64,000 bases of DNA from Candidatus Gastranaerophilales bacterium (GTDB lineage: Bacteria; Cyanobacteriota; Vampirovibrionia; Gastranaerophilales; Gastranaerophilaceae): NCBI GenBank assembly GCA_944326485.1, contig CALVED010000001.1:62001-126000 (forward strand), written 5' to 3'. The position numbers were made by a program, and so were the translations under genes. The number at the start of each line of letters is the position of its first letter. Position 1 is the first letter of the stretch. Below are positions 1-8,952 of the stretch, in pieces. Below the pieces are notes generated by a model. It searched no databases. It was not told where the DNA came from and saw only the letters and a list, made by a program, of their open reading frames with translations.

Positions 1-2
1 AT

Positions 3-143
3 AGCGTAGATATAGATATAGAAGAAATTCATTCACTTCAAAATTTGGGAAAAGAACAATTAAAAGTTCTTGAGGTACAGCAAGGTGATATACTTGATGA
101 AAATGATATTGAAAGAATACAAGATATATACGGAAGAGCTTAA
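3..143 (+). CDS. 3' end of an unidentified gene (truncated by window edge)
   Basis: An open frame runs in from the left edge and stops at TAA 141-143, followed by a second in-frame TAG. The last 46 residues are charged and end in ERIQDIYGRA. The gene ends six bases before the dxr ATG, so the two are probably co-transcribed. The fragment is too short to assign to a family and carries no motif I recognise. Confidence 0.55.
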   Translation, partial: SVDIDIEEIHSLQNLGKEQLKVLEVQQGDILDENDIERIQDIYGRA

Positions 144-149
144 TAGAAA

Positions 150-1304
150 ATGAAAAAGAAAATAGCAATTTTAGGTTCAACCGGTTCTATAGGAACCCAA
201 GCATTAGAAGTAATAGATAAAATAAAAGATGATTTTGAAGTTATTGCATTATCAGCAGGAAATAACATAAATTTAATTTCAAAGCAAATAGAGAAATATA
301 GACCTCAATTAGTAAGTGTAAAAACAAGAGAAGATGCTGAAAATTTACAAAAGAAATATCCTTCTATACAAATACTATGTGGAGATGAAGGATTAATAAA
401 AATCGCAGATTTAACCAATCTTGATATTATATTAGTTGCAGTATCCGGAAAGATAGGTTTAAAACCGACTATAAAAGCAATACAAAATAAAAAAAATATA
501 GCTTTAGCAAATAAAGAAACATTAGTAATGGCAGGTGACATAGTAATGAAGCTTGCAAAAGAAAATAATGTTAAAATACTTCCTGTAGACAGTGAACATT
601 CCGCTATATTTCAATGTATAAATAAAAGAGAAGAAGTAAAACACCTAATAATAACATCATCTGGAGGTCCATTTAGAAATTCCACAATAGAAGAAATGGA
701 AAATGCTAACCTTGATGAAGCTTTGGCACATCCAAGATGGAATATGGGAAAGAAAATCACAGTAGACTCTGCGACACTAATGAATAAAGGTCTTGAAGTG
801 ATAGAAGCACATCATTTATTTAATTTTGACTATGATGATATAAAGGTTATAGTACATCCTCAAAGTTATATTCATAGTGCCGTTGAATATAAAGATGGAA
901 GCATAATTGCGCAAATTGGGAATCCAAGCATGCATATTCCAATTCAATATGCACTGACTTATCCAAACCGAGTAGAAGGAATAGAAACAGAAAGTTTTGA
1001 TTTTATAAAAGCAGCAAAATTTGAATTTTATAAACCCGATACAGAAAAATTTCCATCATTAGCATTAGCTATAAAAGCGGGAAAACTCGGAGGTACATAT
1101 CCGGTTTGTATGAATGCTGCAAATGAGGAAGCTGTTTTTGCTTTTCTTGATAAAAAAATTAAGTTTTTAGATATATATAAAATTACAAAACAAATATTTG
1201 ATTCTTATGAATCCATAGAGAATCCAACAATTGATGACATTATAGAAGAAGACGAAAAGATAAGAATTAAAACAAAAAAAATTATAGATTTAGAATCTAA
1301 TTAA
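150..1304 (+). CDS. dxr: 1-deoxy-D-xylulose 5-phosphate reductoisomerase
   Basis: Catalyses the NADPH-dependent rearrangement and reduction of DXP to MEP, the committed step of the non-mevalonate isoprenoid pathway, in the cytoplasm. The N-terminal nucleotide loop GSTGSIGT is at residues 9-16. [11 protein letters not shown] follows near 117-128. The metal ligands are visible as D147 and E149 in DSEHSAIFQ and E216 in [15 protein letters not shown] and [15 protein letters not shown] are also present. The length of 384 residues is normal for the family. It is followed ten bases later by aroQ in the same direction. No strong ribosome site precedes the ATG, but the frame fits the family start exactly. 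Confidence 0.97.
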   Translation: MKKKIAILGSTGSIGTQALEVIDKIKDDFEVIALSAGNNINLISKQIEKYRPQLVSVKTREDAENLQKKYPSIQILCGDEGLIKIADLTNLDIILVAVSGKIGLKPTIKAIQNKKNIALANKETLVMAGDIVMKLAKENNVKILPVDSEHSAIFQCINKREEVKHLIITSSGGPFRNSTIEEMENANLDEALAHPRWNMGKKITVDSATLMNKGLEVIEAHHLFNFDYDDIKVIVHPQSYIHSAVEYKDGSIIAQIGNPSMHIPIQYALTYPNRVEGIETESFDFIKAAKFEFYKPDTEKFPSLALAIKAGKLGGTYPVCMNAANEEAVFAFLDKKIKFLDIYKITKQIFDSYESIENPTIDDIIEEDEKIRIKTKKIIDLESN

Positions 1305-1314
1305 AAGAGGCGAC

Positions 1315-1749
1315 ATGAAAGTATTATTTTTAAACGGACCAAATTTAAATTTATTAGGAACAAGAGAACCGGATAAATACGGGAATAAAACTTTAAAAGA
1401 CATAGAAACATTTATACAAAAAGAAGCAGAAAAGTATAATGTAACTACTACTTTTTATCAAAGTAATATAGAAGGCGAACTTGTAAATAAAATACAAGAA
1501 GCAAAAGGTATATATGATGGAATAGTAATGAATCCGGCAGCATATACACATACAAGCGTAGCAATAAGAGATGCACTACTAGCTGTTGAAATTCCAACCG
1601 TAGAGATTCATTTATCAAATATTCACAAAAGAGAAGAATTTAGAAAAACTTCACTTACAGCACCAGCCTGCATAGGGCAGATAACCGGCTTTGGCGAAAA
1701 TAGTTATAAACTTGGTCTGATAGCAATTATTGACTATCTGCAAAAATAA
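1315..1749 (+). CDS. aroQ: type II 3-dehydroquinate dehydratase
   Basis: Dehydrates 3-dehydroquinate to 3-dehydroshikimate, third step of the shikimate pathway, as a cytoplasmic dodecamer. Family motifs are intact: [17 protein letters not shown] at the N-terminus with the catalytic Tyr, [25 protein letters not shown] with the catalytic His, and [14 protein letters not shown]. The length of 144 residues is typical for type II enzymes. An AGAGG ribosome site lies just ahead of the ATG. It follows dxr by ten bases, so the two are likely co-transcribed, and it ends convergently one base from the next gene. Confidence 0.97.
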   Translation: MKVLFLNGPNLNLLGTREPDKYGNKTLKDIETFIQKEAEKYNVTTTFYQSNIEGELVNKIQEAKGIYDGIVMNPAAYTHTSVAIRDALLAVEIPTVEIHLSNIHKREEFRKTSLTAPACIGQITGFGENSYKLGLIAIIDYLQK

Positions 1750-2571
1750 TTATTTTAGTATAAGAAAAGATTTTAGTTTTCTTGCTTGGTTATCTTTCTC
1801 CGAAATAATATGAAGTTCTTGAGAATCAAAAGAAGTAGAGCCTCCACCATCAAAAGCCATAGCTTTTTGCATACCCCATTTTCTTGTTAAATCTGCAAGC
1901 TCTTTTAAATTCATAGGGGCATCATTAGTAACAATAAATAAATATACATTATTATTTCTAATACCAATAGCAGTTCTTGCATACTTATGAAGTGCAGAAG
2001 CAGATTCACTAATAATTTTCCCATCCTTAACAAGGACAAAAAATTCTTCTTCTAATTTTAGTTCAGGAAGAAGAAGAGGACCTGCCTGTATTGAATGTTT
2101 TAAAGTAAATCCGTCTTGAATTTTGTCATTATGAGCTGCAATATCATATACAATTTTCCCTTTTGAATCTTTAAGAATACGAAATTCACTTCTATTAAAT
2201 ATTTTATCTAAATATGGTTCAAGTGCCTTATTTTTTGTTAGATTTTCATTTTTAGTAGGGTCCAATAACACTTTTGAGTCACTAATTAAATAAGAAACTG
2301 TTTTCTTATTTTTAGGATCAAAAAAGCCTGCATTAACAACTAATCTTGCATTTGTAGAATTAAAAACATCTAAATTTGTTTCAAGACCTTCAACACAATA
2401 AGGAACAAGTCTATCCTTTGCTCTTGATGCAATTATCTCAACTATATAAACACCGGTTGGATCTTGAACAATACGATATGGAGACCTTGAAATTTTTGCA
2501 AATGAAATATTACAAGTCAAAAATAATAACATAAAAGAAAATAAAAATATTTTAAATAATCTATTCATCAT
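1750..2571 (-). CDS. secreted phosphodiester glycosidase (NAGPA) domain protein
   Basis: A protein of about 273 residues with an N-terminal signal peptide (MMNRLFKIFLFSFML... ending near SFAK) and a NAGPA-type domain. Domain hallmarks are VVNAGFFDP, TAIGIRNNNVYLFIVT and MAFDGGGSTSF near the C-terminus. The family is named for the mammalian uncovering enzyme; bacterial members are linked to envelope or exopolysaccharide glycan processing, and the exact substrate is unknown. I chose the ATG at 2571 because AAAGGA lies just upstream and the ATGA overlap with the preceding permease stop suggests translational coupling. The frame extends further upstream, but only inside the permease gene. The operon context with LPS export genes points to an envelope role. 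Confidence 0.85.
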   Translation of the reverse strand: MMNRLFKIFLFSFMLLFLTCNISFAKISRSPYRIVQDPTGVYIVEIIASRAKDRLVPYCVEGLETNLDVFNSTNARLVVNAGFFDPKNKKTVSYLISDSKVLLDPTKNENLTKNKALEPYLDKIFNRSEFRILKDSKGKIVYDIAAHNDKIQDGFTLKHSIQAGPLLLPELKLEEEFFVLVKDGKIISESASALHKYARTAIGIRNNNVYLFIVTNDAPMNLKELADLTRKWGMQKAMAFDGGGSTSFDSQELHIISEKDNQARKLKSFLILK

Positions 2572-3671
2572 AAATCCTTTGTTTTCTTTAACACACAAAT
2601 AAGAATAAAAGCAGCAACCGGTGCAATCAAAGCTGTAATCCAAGGAGATAATACAGCCTTTTCTGCCAATAAATCAAAGAAAGGAATCGTAATATAATAA
2701 GAAAATATGACAGCAACTGCAATAAGCATCCCAATAAATTTTTGTTCGCGAGGCTGAGAAAATCCAAGTAAACAACCTAAAATTGCAAATAAAATACACA
2801 TAAATGAATGAACAAATCTTTGAATATATTTATTTAACATAAACCTATATTCATCATCCATCCTTTCCTTTTTTAAAAGTTTAATATATTCATAGATTTG
2901 AGCATTAGTTAATTCTCTATCTCTATAAACAGAATACTTCATTAATTTATAAGCATTTAATGCACTGACACCATTTAATACCGATAAATTTTTAACATTT
3001 TCTATACTGCTAAAAACACCTTCTTTAGAAATTATGTATTTTTTTGCTGAATTTAATTGCCAATTAGCATTTTTATATTTAACAAAATCAGAAACAAGAA
3101 TACTCGATAGTAAACTAGCTCCATCTTTTGCCTCATCATAAAAATTTAAAACAATTACATCTCTAATATTATTATCATCAAAATTTGAGATAATTAATAT
3201 TTTATCCATTGATCCATTAGTATGCTTAACAGGAAAAACAAATTGAGAAGCCCTATTTTCACCCTTTATTACTTTTAATTTACAAGCAGAAACCGGTAAG
3301 AATTTTGAACCAACTATAAATGTAAAAAACATAGCAAATATACTTAATATAATAACAGAAGTAATTATTCTGAAAAAAGAAATACCAGAACCTCTCAAAA
3401 CAGTAATTTCAAAATCTTTACTTAATTTATCAAAAGTTAAAATAGAACCTAATAGCATTCCAACAGGTAAAGCAATATTTAAAACTTTAGGAAGTTCATA
3501 AACAATTATAGAAACAGCAGTTTCAATGGTATATTGACCACTGATTGTTTTTTGAACAGTTTTTAGGAATATTTCAGGCATTATCCAAACAATCATAAAA
3601 ATAAATACACAAGCAAAACAAGAAAGAAAAACTTGCATAAAAATATATTTATCAATGAGCTTTAGTTTCAT
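2568..3671 (-). CDS. LptF/LptG family (YjgP/YjgQ) permease
   Basis: Inner-membrane permease subunit that extracts lipopolysaccharide and feeds the Lpt bridge. The 367 residues show the family layout: N-terminal transmembrane segments (near 11-31, 55-80 and 100-120), a periplasmic beta-jellyroll region (about 130-265), then three C-terminal transmembrane segments. It begins in a TAATG overlap with lptB and ends in an ATGA overlap with the NAGPA gene, so the three form one operon. Only one permease is present here. Diverse bacteria encode one or two, and I cannot tell LptF from LptG by eye. Confidence 0.9.
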   Translation of the reverse strand: MKLKLIDKYIFMQVFLSCFACVFIFMIVWIMPEIFLKTVQKTISGQYTIETAVSIIVYELPKVLNIALPVGMLLGSILTFDKLSKDFEITVLRGSGISFFRIITSVIILSIFAMFFTFIVGSKFLPVSACKLKVIKGENRASQFVFPVKHTNGSMDKILIISNFDDNNIRDVIVLNFYDEAKDGASLLSSILVSDFVKYKNANWQLNSAKKYIISKEGVFSSIENVKNLSVLNGVSALNAYKLMKYSVYRDRELTNAQIYEYIKLLKKERMDDEYRFMLNKYIQRFVHSFMCILFAILGCLLGFSQPREQKFIGMLIAVAVIFSYYITIPFFDLLAEKAVLSPWITALIAPVAAFILICVLKKTKDL

Positions 3672-4393
3672 TAGAGTGAAAAATCCTTTCCTAAATAGAA
3701 TTGTTTCGCTACATTATCATTTGCAATTTCATCTCTTGAACCTTGAATTTTTATCTTTCCGTCAAAAATAACGTAAGCTCTGTCTGTAATAGAAAGAGTA
3801 GCTTTAGGATTATGGTCAGTAATTAAAACACCTAACCCTCTATTTGAAAGTATCTTAATATTATCCTTAATTTCACCAATAGCAATAGGGTCAATACCAG
3901 CAAAAGGTTCATCAAGAAGAATAAATTCAGGGCTCGCAGCAAGAGCTCTTGCAATTTCAACTCTTCTTCTTTCCCCACCGGATAAAGAAACAGCAGAAGT
4001 ATCTCTTAATTTGCGTATACTAAATTCATCTAATAATTCTTCTAATTTATCCTTCTTCTCTTTTTCATTTAATTTATCATTTAACTCTAAAACCAATTTT
4101 ATATTATCTTCAACTGAAAGTTTTCTGAAAATAGAAGCTTCCTGAGGTAAATACCCAATACCATGGCGAGCTCTTAAATTCATAGTCATATTTGTTAAAT
4201 CAATATCATCAATGAAAATCTTACCGGAGTTAGGTCTAACTAAACCAACAACCATATAAAAAGTTGTAGTTTTACCGGCACCATTTGGACCAAGCAAACC
4301 AACAACCTCGCCTTTATTTACCTCAATAGAAATATCATTTACAACCGTTCTGTCATTATAAATTTTTACAAGATTTTCTGCTCTTATTTTCAT
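3671..4393 (-). CDS. lptB: LPS export ABC transporter ATP-binding protein LptB
   Basis: Cytoplasmic ATPase that drives LPS extraction with the LptF/G permease. Walker A GPNGAGKT is at residues 35-42, the Q-loop is LPQEASIFRKLSVEDN, the signature is LSGGERRRVEIARAL, and Walker B is ILLDEPFAGIDP followed by the switch His in LITDHN. The LPQEASIFRKL and FAGIDP segments are typical of LptB rather than generic ABC proteins. The length of 240 residues is usual. It is the first gene of the minus-strand operon and overlaps the permease by one base. Confidence 0.95.
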   Translation of the reverse strand: MKIRAENLVKIYNDRTVVNDISIEVNKGEVVGLLGPNGAGKTTTFYMVVGLVRPNSGKIFIDDIDLTNMTMNLRARHGIGYLPQEASIFRKLSVEDNIKLVLELNDKLNEKEKKDKLEELLDEFSIRKLRDTSAVSLSGGERRRVEIARALAASPEFILLDEPFAGIDPIAIGEIKDNIKILSNRGLGVLITDHNPKATLSITDRAYVIFDGKIKIQGSRDEIANDNVAKQFYLGKDFSL

Positions 4394-4506
4394 ATTTAAA
4401 ACCTTTTTAAAATATTAATATATTAATTTCATAAAATAACAAACATATATATTTTAACTTTAAATAAAAAACCTCTTAATGTCAAAATTAAGAATAAAAT
4501 TAACAC

Positions 4507-4540
4507 AAAAAAATACCCTACATAAGTAGGGTATTTTTTA
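4507..4540 (-). terminator. Rho-independent terminator after the HEAT-repeat gene
   Basis: A perfect 10-bp inverted repeat (AAATACCCTA at 4511-4520 and TAGGGTATTT at 4527-4536, 6-nt loop) is followed on the minus strand by a run of T. It lies 15 bases past the stop of the HEAT-repeat gene. A shorter T run on the other side could also let it work on the plus strand. Confidence 0.85.
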
Positions 4541-4554
4541 TATCTTTTTATTAA

Positions 4555-5403
4555 TTAAGCAGTAACTTTTTTTACTTGACCTTCATTAACAGGTTTCCAG
4601 TTAGCAGCCATAATTTTCTTAAATGATTTAAGAGCAGTATCTTCAAGTTCTCCAAGTTCTTCAGCTTTAACAATTAATTCTCTAAGAGGAAGTAAAGCTC
4701 TTTGATCACGAAGAACACCAAGAGCGGCAGCAGCACCAGCTCTAACTAAATCATTTTCTTTTTCATTTTGCATAACTTCGATTAAAGAAGGAACAGCTTT
4801 AGTATCGTTTAATTTTCCTAAAGAAGTAACAGCATAAATACGAACGTTAACCCATTCATCTTTTAACATTTTGATGATGTAATCAACAGCTTTAGGATTA
4901 CCAATTTCACCTAATGCTCTAGTAGCATCACATCTAACATTAACTTTTTCGCTATCCAATGATTCAATTAAAGAATCTGTAGCAACATCACCTATTTCAA
5001 TTAAGGCATCAGTAGCAGTAATACAAACTTGAGGATTTTCATCATTTAATGCTTCAACTAGTGGTTCAACAACTTCACGGCCACCTAAACGACCTAATGC
5101 ACGAGCAGCACGAACACGAACATCAACATTTCGATCTTCTCTTAAAGATTCAATAAGAGGAATAGTTGCTGAAACTTCGCCAAGTTCACCTAAAGCTCTT
5201 GCAGCATATAAACGAACCGAACCATTTCTATCATTTTTTAATACATCAATTAACGGTTCTACAGCACTTGCATCACCCATTTCTCCAAGTACTCTTGCTG
5301 CATTATATCTTACTTTTTCGGAATTGCTAGTTCTTAAATCATGTAATAATTCATCAAAAGTTTTCTTTGCTTGTTTTTTTCTAGAGTTCACACTTATTGT
5401 CAT
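4555..5403 (-). CDS. HEAT-repeat (PBS lyase-like) protein
   Basis: Almost the whole 282-residue protein consists of about 30-residue alpha-helical HEAT repeats with the recurring pattern VR..AARALGELG and repeated V.PLI..L. It has no signal peptide. Cyanobacterial relatives with PBS-lyase HEAT repeats attach or remove bilins on phycobiliproteins, but no phycobilisome gene is seen here. A scaffold or protein-interaction role is more likely, and the function is unknown. The start is supported by GGAGGAAG just ahead of the ATG. It appears monocistronic with its own terminator. Confidence 0.85.
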   Translation of the reverse strand: MTISVNSRKKQAKKTFDELLHDLRTSNSEKVRYNAARVLGEMGDASAVEPLIDVLKNDRNGSVRLYAARALGELGEVSATIPLIESLREDRNVDVRVRAARALGRLGGREVVEPLVEALNDENPQVCITATDALIEIGDVATDSLIESLDSEKVNVRCDATRALGEIGNPKAVDYIIKMLKDEWVNVRIYAVTSLGKLNDTKAVPSLIEVMQNEKENDLVRAGAAAALGVLRDQRALLPLRELIVKAEELGELEDTALKSFKKIMAANWKPVNEGQVKKVTA

Positions 5404-5743
5404 TCTTCCTCCGACAAAAAATTTACTTACTTACCATCACTTATATATAAAAAATTTTTATTTGAAATAATTGTCATTTTAAGGATTATTTAGTTACAAA
5501 ATATTTACATTTATTTTTTCTCTTTCTGATAAAATGTATTTTGGACACTTTATCGTACTTGGTTCTAGTATAATAACATATTTTTTTGCAAATTTACACA
5601 TTTTTTTTAAAAATTAAACCATTATTTTGCAATTGTTTTTTTATTTATTAGTCTTTTTTAACAATACTAACATGTTTTTTTTAACAAAAATTAACAAAAA
5701 TTCTATATTTTTGAGTTATGCTTATAGTATATTGGGTGAAGTT
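5404..5743. other. 340-nt AT-rich intergenic region between divergent genes
   Basis: Lies between the HEAT-repeat gene (leftward) and the UbiA gene (rightward), so it must hold both promoters. A TATAAT box near 5567 (in CTAGTATAATAAC) could serve the rightward gene, but no good -35 is spaced from it. The reading frame of the UbiA gene stays open back to TTG 5627, yet that stretch reads as low-complexity Phe/Asn-rich sequence and is probably untranslated. No hairpin or small RNA was recognised. Confidence 0.5.
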
Positions 5744-6739
5744 TTGCATTTAATTAAAATTTTTCTTAAAAAATTATCATATTGGACCATTGCATTAAGA
5801 GTATATTCTCTACCAATTTCTGTAATGGCATGGATTATTCCGTTTACATATTCATTATCAAATGGCGGAAACATAAAATATGGTTTTATAGCTCTAATTG
5901 GAATAATAATTTTACATTTAGCTTCAAACCTGTTTGATGATACTATTGATTATTTAATTGCCAGAAAAAAAATAAAACAAGGAATATTAGATTGCTTCAA
6001 TTTTCAAGAAGGGAAATGTTATTGTATATTTAATAATTTATTATCAATAAAAGATTATATAATTGCTTGTATAATACTATTTTTAACAGTAGGAATTATA
6101 GGTTTATATTTTCTGAACATATATGGATTAACTTTGTTATACATTTTAATACCTGCCATAATATTATGCTTAACATATCCTATTCTTGGAAGTCTTGGAT
6201 TTGGAGAAATAATAATAGCTATTATATTTGCACCTTTATTATATATTGGTACTTACTATGTTATGAGTGCAAGTTTTTCGAACATAATTCTTATGTTGTC
6301 AATTTCTACAGGGTTACTCACTGTAGCTGTATTACACACACATATGCTATTAGATTACAAATTAGATACAAAAAACAGAAAAATAACTTTGTGTCGAATA
6401 TGTAAATCTGAACAAAATTCATATATACTGCTATGTTTTTTTATAATCGGAGCTTATTTTAACATATTCATTTTGTGTAATTTAAATTATTTAAGTCCAA
6501 TTTTTTATTTAACATATTTAAGTTTGCCTACAGCATTTACGCTATTAAAGGTAATGAAAATTCACATTAAAAACCCAAAAAAAGAAATTAAACCAAATAT
6601 TTTTATGGGAGACACAAAAGCAATAAAAAATATAGAAGAGTCTCAACGAAATTTCTTATTAAAATTTTTAATAGTGAGAAATTTACTATCTTTCTTTACT
6701 ATACTATTATGTATATCAATAGTAATATCGAGATTATAA
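5744..6739 (+). CDS. UbiA family prenyltransferase
   Basis: An integral membrane protein of about 331 residues with roughly eight or nine hydrophobic segments. It carries both Asp-rich UbiA signatures: NLFDDTID (NxxxDxxxD) early and DYKLDTKN in the second half. These bind the prenyl diphosphate through Mg2+. Relatives include MenA, UbiA and other polyprenyl transferases for quinones, haem or lipids, and the acceptor cannot be read from sequence. No quinone gene is adjacent. The start is uncertain: TTG 5744 places the conserved WTIALRVYSLPIS near the N-terminus, but no clear ribosome site is seen, and the frame is open back to 5627. A small zinc-ribbon gene follows five bases later. Confidence 0.8.
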   Translation: MHLIKIFLKKLSYWTIALRVYSLPISVMAWIIPFTYSLSNGGNIKYGFIALIGIIILHLASNLFDDTIDYLIARKKIKQGILDCFNFQEGKCYCIFNNLLSIKDYIIACIILFLTVGIIGLYFLNIYGLTLLYILIPAIILCLTYPILGSLGFGEIIIAIIFAPLLYIGTYYVMSASFSNIILMLSISTGLLTVAVLHTHMLLDYKLDTKNRKITLCRICKSEQNSYILLCFFIIGAYFNIFILCNLNYLSPIFYLTYLSLPTAFTLLKVMKIHIKNPKKEIKPNIFMGDTKAIKNIEESQRNFLLKFLIVRNLLSFFTILLCISIVISRL

Positions 6740-6744
6740 AATAA

Positions 6745-6984
6745 ATGTACATTATAGAAAAAATAATAAAATTATATTTTAAAGTTACTAAAAAAGAAGA
6801 AGATACAGTTATACTTCAAAATGAAAATGAAGTTGAATTAGAAGATATAGTAACATGTAAACACAATTTCATGCCTATTGATTCAACAGGTGAAATACTT
6901 GCGTGTTCAAAATGCGGTTATGTTGTAAACAAAGGAAGATTAACAAAAAATAAAAATTTTTTTAATGACATAAAAAATCAATAA
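6745..6984 (+). CDS. small protein with zinc-ribbon-like Cys motif
   Basis: A 79-residue protein whose C-terminal half carries VTCKHNF then LACSKCGYVVNKG. This gives one Cys-x-His and one Cys-x-x-Cys-Gly, consistent with a small zinc ribbon. The N-terminal half is charged and acidic. It begins five bases after the UbiA gene and is probably co-transcribed. It ends with a 7-bp convergent overlap with the secreted-protein gene on the other strand. I do not recognise a named family. Confidence 0.65.
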   Translation: MYIIEKIIKLYFKVTKKEEDTVILQNENEVELEDIVTCKHNFMPIDSTGEILACSKCGYVVNKGRLTKNKNFFNDIKNQ

Positions 6985-7535
6985 GGACTTCTTTTAAACA
7001 GAACAACATATTTATATTCACCGTAATAGAAATTCATAATTATATATTTAACTTCAACAGAAATATCAACAAGAGAGCTTGGAGGTGTTGAACGTCCGGA
7101 ATCTTTTGCCGTATCATAGAACTTTTTTCTAACAGCTTGCGTAAATTTTTGCCATTTAGTTTTCTTTACCTGAGGAGTATTTGCATTATAGAAATTAAGA
7201 GGAGTTGCCTCCTTTTTAGCAACAGGTATTATAAACTGAACTTTGCCATTTTGCTTAAACAAAACATAATCTTTTCCACCAAGTGTTCTTGGTGTTAATA
7301 AATAATATCCCGGTTCTATTTTAATATCTTTAAAATACAAGTCTGCAGATGTTCTAAATAAAGGATAAGGAGACCAAGAATATCTAATTGTATCTTCATC
7401 TTGATATGGATCTATATCATTATACAATTTTGATTGAAATGGTTCTGCAGCATCGTATAAAGCATCCAAATTTTCAGCATAAACCGGAAATCCTAAAATT
7501 ATAAGAGTTAGAAGTATTAATATTTTTTTCTTCAT
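6978..7535 (-). CDS. secreted protein of unknown function
   Basis: A 185-residue protein with a clear signal peptide (MKKKILILLTLIILGFP, cleavage likely after VYA). The mature part is mixed alpha/beta, with an acidic, aromatic start (DPYQDEDTIRYSWSPYP). Next comes a segment that looks like a beta-sandwich around YYLLTPRTLGGKDYVLF. No lipobox is seen. I chose ATG 7535 because it starts the signal peptide; the frame runs further up to 7637 but that extension overlaps lysA. It is divergent from lysA, so the two share the roughly 85-nt region between them. Family not recognised. Confidence 0.7.
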   Translation of the reverse strand: MKKKILILLTLIILGFPVYAENLDALYDAAEPFQSKLYNDIDPYQDEDTIRYSWSPYPLFRTSADLYFKDIKIEPGYYLLTPRTLGGKDYVLFKQNGKVQFIIPVAKKEATPLNFYNANTPQVKKTKWQKFTQAVRKKFYDTAKDSGRSTPPSSLVDISVEVKYIIMNFYYGEYKYVVLFKRSPY

Positions 7536-7619
7536 AATAATTATAATAATACTTTTTTTTCGTTTATCAAGATTGATTGTCTTTATGTTAATATTAAAAA
7601 AAAGGATTAAGGAGAGAGA

Positions 7620-8945
7620 ATGAAAACAGCGAATCAAGATATAAAACCCATTACAACTAGAATTAACGAAAGAGGAAACATTGAAATTGGAGGCTGTGAT
7701 TTAGTTGAACTGGCAAATCAATATTCTACACCATTATACGTATTTGATGAAGCAACAATAAGATCAATCACAAAATCATATAAAGATGCATTTAAAGCTT
7801 ATCCAAAAATGAAAATGATGTTTGCATCAAAAGCTTTTATGACAAAAGCTATATGTAAAATAATGCAAGAAGAAGGTTTCGGACTTGATTTATGCTCCGG
7901 CGGAGAAATATATACAGCAAAATCAGCCGGATTTAATATGAGTGAAACGCTGTTTAACGGAAATAATAAAACCTATGAAGAATTATGTATGGCATTAGAT
8001 TATGGCATTGGAACTATTTCTGTGGATAATTTTTTCGAACTTGCGATTTTAGATAATATTGCAAAATCGAAAGATAAAACAGTAAGAATTCTTTTAAGAA
8101 TAACTCCCGGAATTGAATGTCATACACATGAGTACATACAAACAGGCCATTTAGATTCAAAATTCGGATTTGATTTAACTCAAGTAGATGAAGCAATAGA
8201 ACTTATAAAAGAAGAATATACTAATTTAAACCTAATTGGCTTGCACGCACATATCGGCTCACAAATATTTGAAAAGAAAGTATATTATGATGAAGTTGAT
8301 GTAATATTCAAAGAAATCAAGAGAATAAAAGACAAACATAATATAACTCTTACGGAAATAAACCTGGGAGGCGGTCTTGGGATTAAGTATACAGAAAAAG
8401 ATAAGCCAATATCAATTTATGAGATAGCACAAACAATTATTGAATCAATTGAAGAACATTCTAAAAAATATAATATAGAAGAGCCATATTTATTTATAGA
8501 ACCCGGAAGAAGCATTGTTGGAACAGCAGGCGTCACAATATATACTGCAGGAAGTTCCAAACAAGTACCTAAAGGAAGAAGATATCAAGCAGTAGATGGC
8601 GGAATGGCAGATAATGCAAGACCAAGTTTATATCAAGCAACATATACGGTAGAAGTTGCAAATAAACCAAACGAAGAAGAAAAAGAGATTGTTACTATTG
8701 CCGGAAGATTTTGCGAATCTGGTGACATACTAGCAAAAGATGTTAATTTACCAGTAATAGAAGAAGGTGACATAATTTGTTTTTATGATACAGGAGCATA
8801 CGGATATTCAATGTCAAGCAATTATAATAGAGTATTAAAGCCTGCAGCAGTACTTGTAAATAACGGAAAATCTGATATCATAATAAGTAGGCAAACATAT
8901 GAACAATTATGTGAAACCGATGTTATTCCGGAGAGATTTAATTAG
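7620..8945 (+). CDS. lysA: diaminopimelate decarboxylase
   Basis: PLP enzyme that decarboxylates meso-DAP to lysine, the last step of lysine biosynthesis. It is a fold-III TIM-barrel plus beta-domain protein of 441 residues. The PLP lysine is in MMFASKAF near residue 63. The HIGSQI segment, the glycine-rich phosphate loop NLGGGLG, EPGRSIVG and the CESGD active-site motif are all present. A good GGAGAG site precedes the ATG. cdaA begins seven bases after the stop, so they likely share a transcript. Confidence 0.96.
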   Translation: MKTANQDIKPITTRINERGNIEIGGCDLVELANQYSTPLYVFDEATIRSITKSYKDAFKAYPKMKMMFASKAFMTKAICKIMQEEGFGLDLCSGGEIYTAKSAGFNMSETLFNGNNKTYEELCMALDYGIGTISVDNFFELAILDNIAKSKDKTVRILLRITPGIECHTHEYIQTGHLDSKFGFDLTQVDEAIELIKEEYTNLNLIGLHAHIGSQIFEKKVYYDEVDVIFKEIKRIKDKHNITLTEINLGGGLGIKYTEKDKPISIYEIAQTIIESIEEHSKKYNIEEPYLFIEPGRSIVGTAGVTIYTAGSSKQVPKGRRYQAVDGGMADNARPSLYQATYTVEVANKPNEEEKEIVTIAGRFCESGDILAKDVNLPVIEEGDIICFYDTGAYGYSMSSNYNRVLKPAAVLVNNGKSDIIISRQTYEQLCETDVIPERFN

Positions 8946-8952
8946 GTAGCTG

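Noticed and set aside
2572-2643. Longer start for the NAGPA-domain protein
   Set aside because: It would put 24 Cys/Tyr-rich residues ahead of the signal peptide, all inside the permease gene. The ATG at 2571 has a ribosome site and coupling.
5627-5743. N-terminal extension of the UbiA protein back to TTG 5627
   Set aside because: The 39 extra codons are low-complexity Phe/Asn-rich sequence from AT-rich intergenic DNA and are placed ahead of the family start.
6067-6405. Plus-strand frame of 112 codons inside the UbiA gene
   Set aside because: It is a shifted-frame shadow rich in Asn/Tyr/Ile with no start signal, and the UbiA frame has the Asp motifs.
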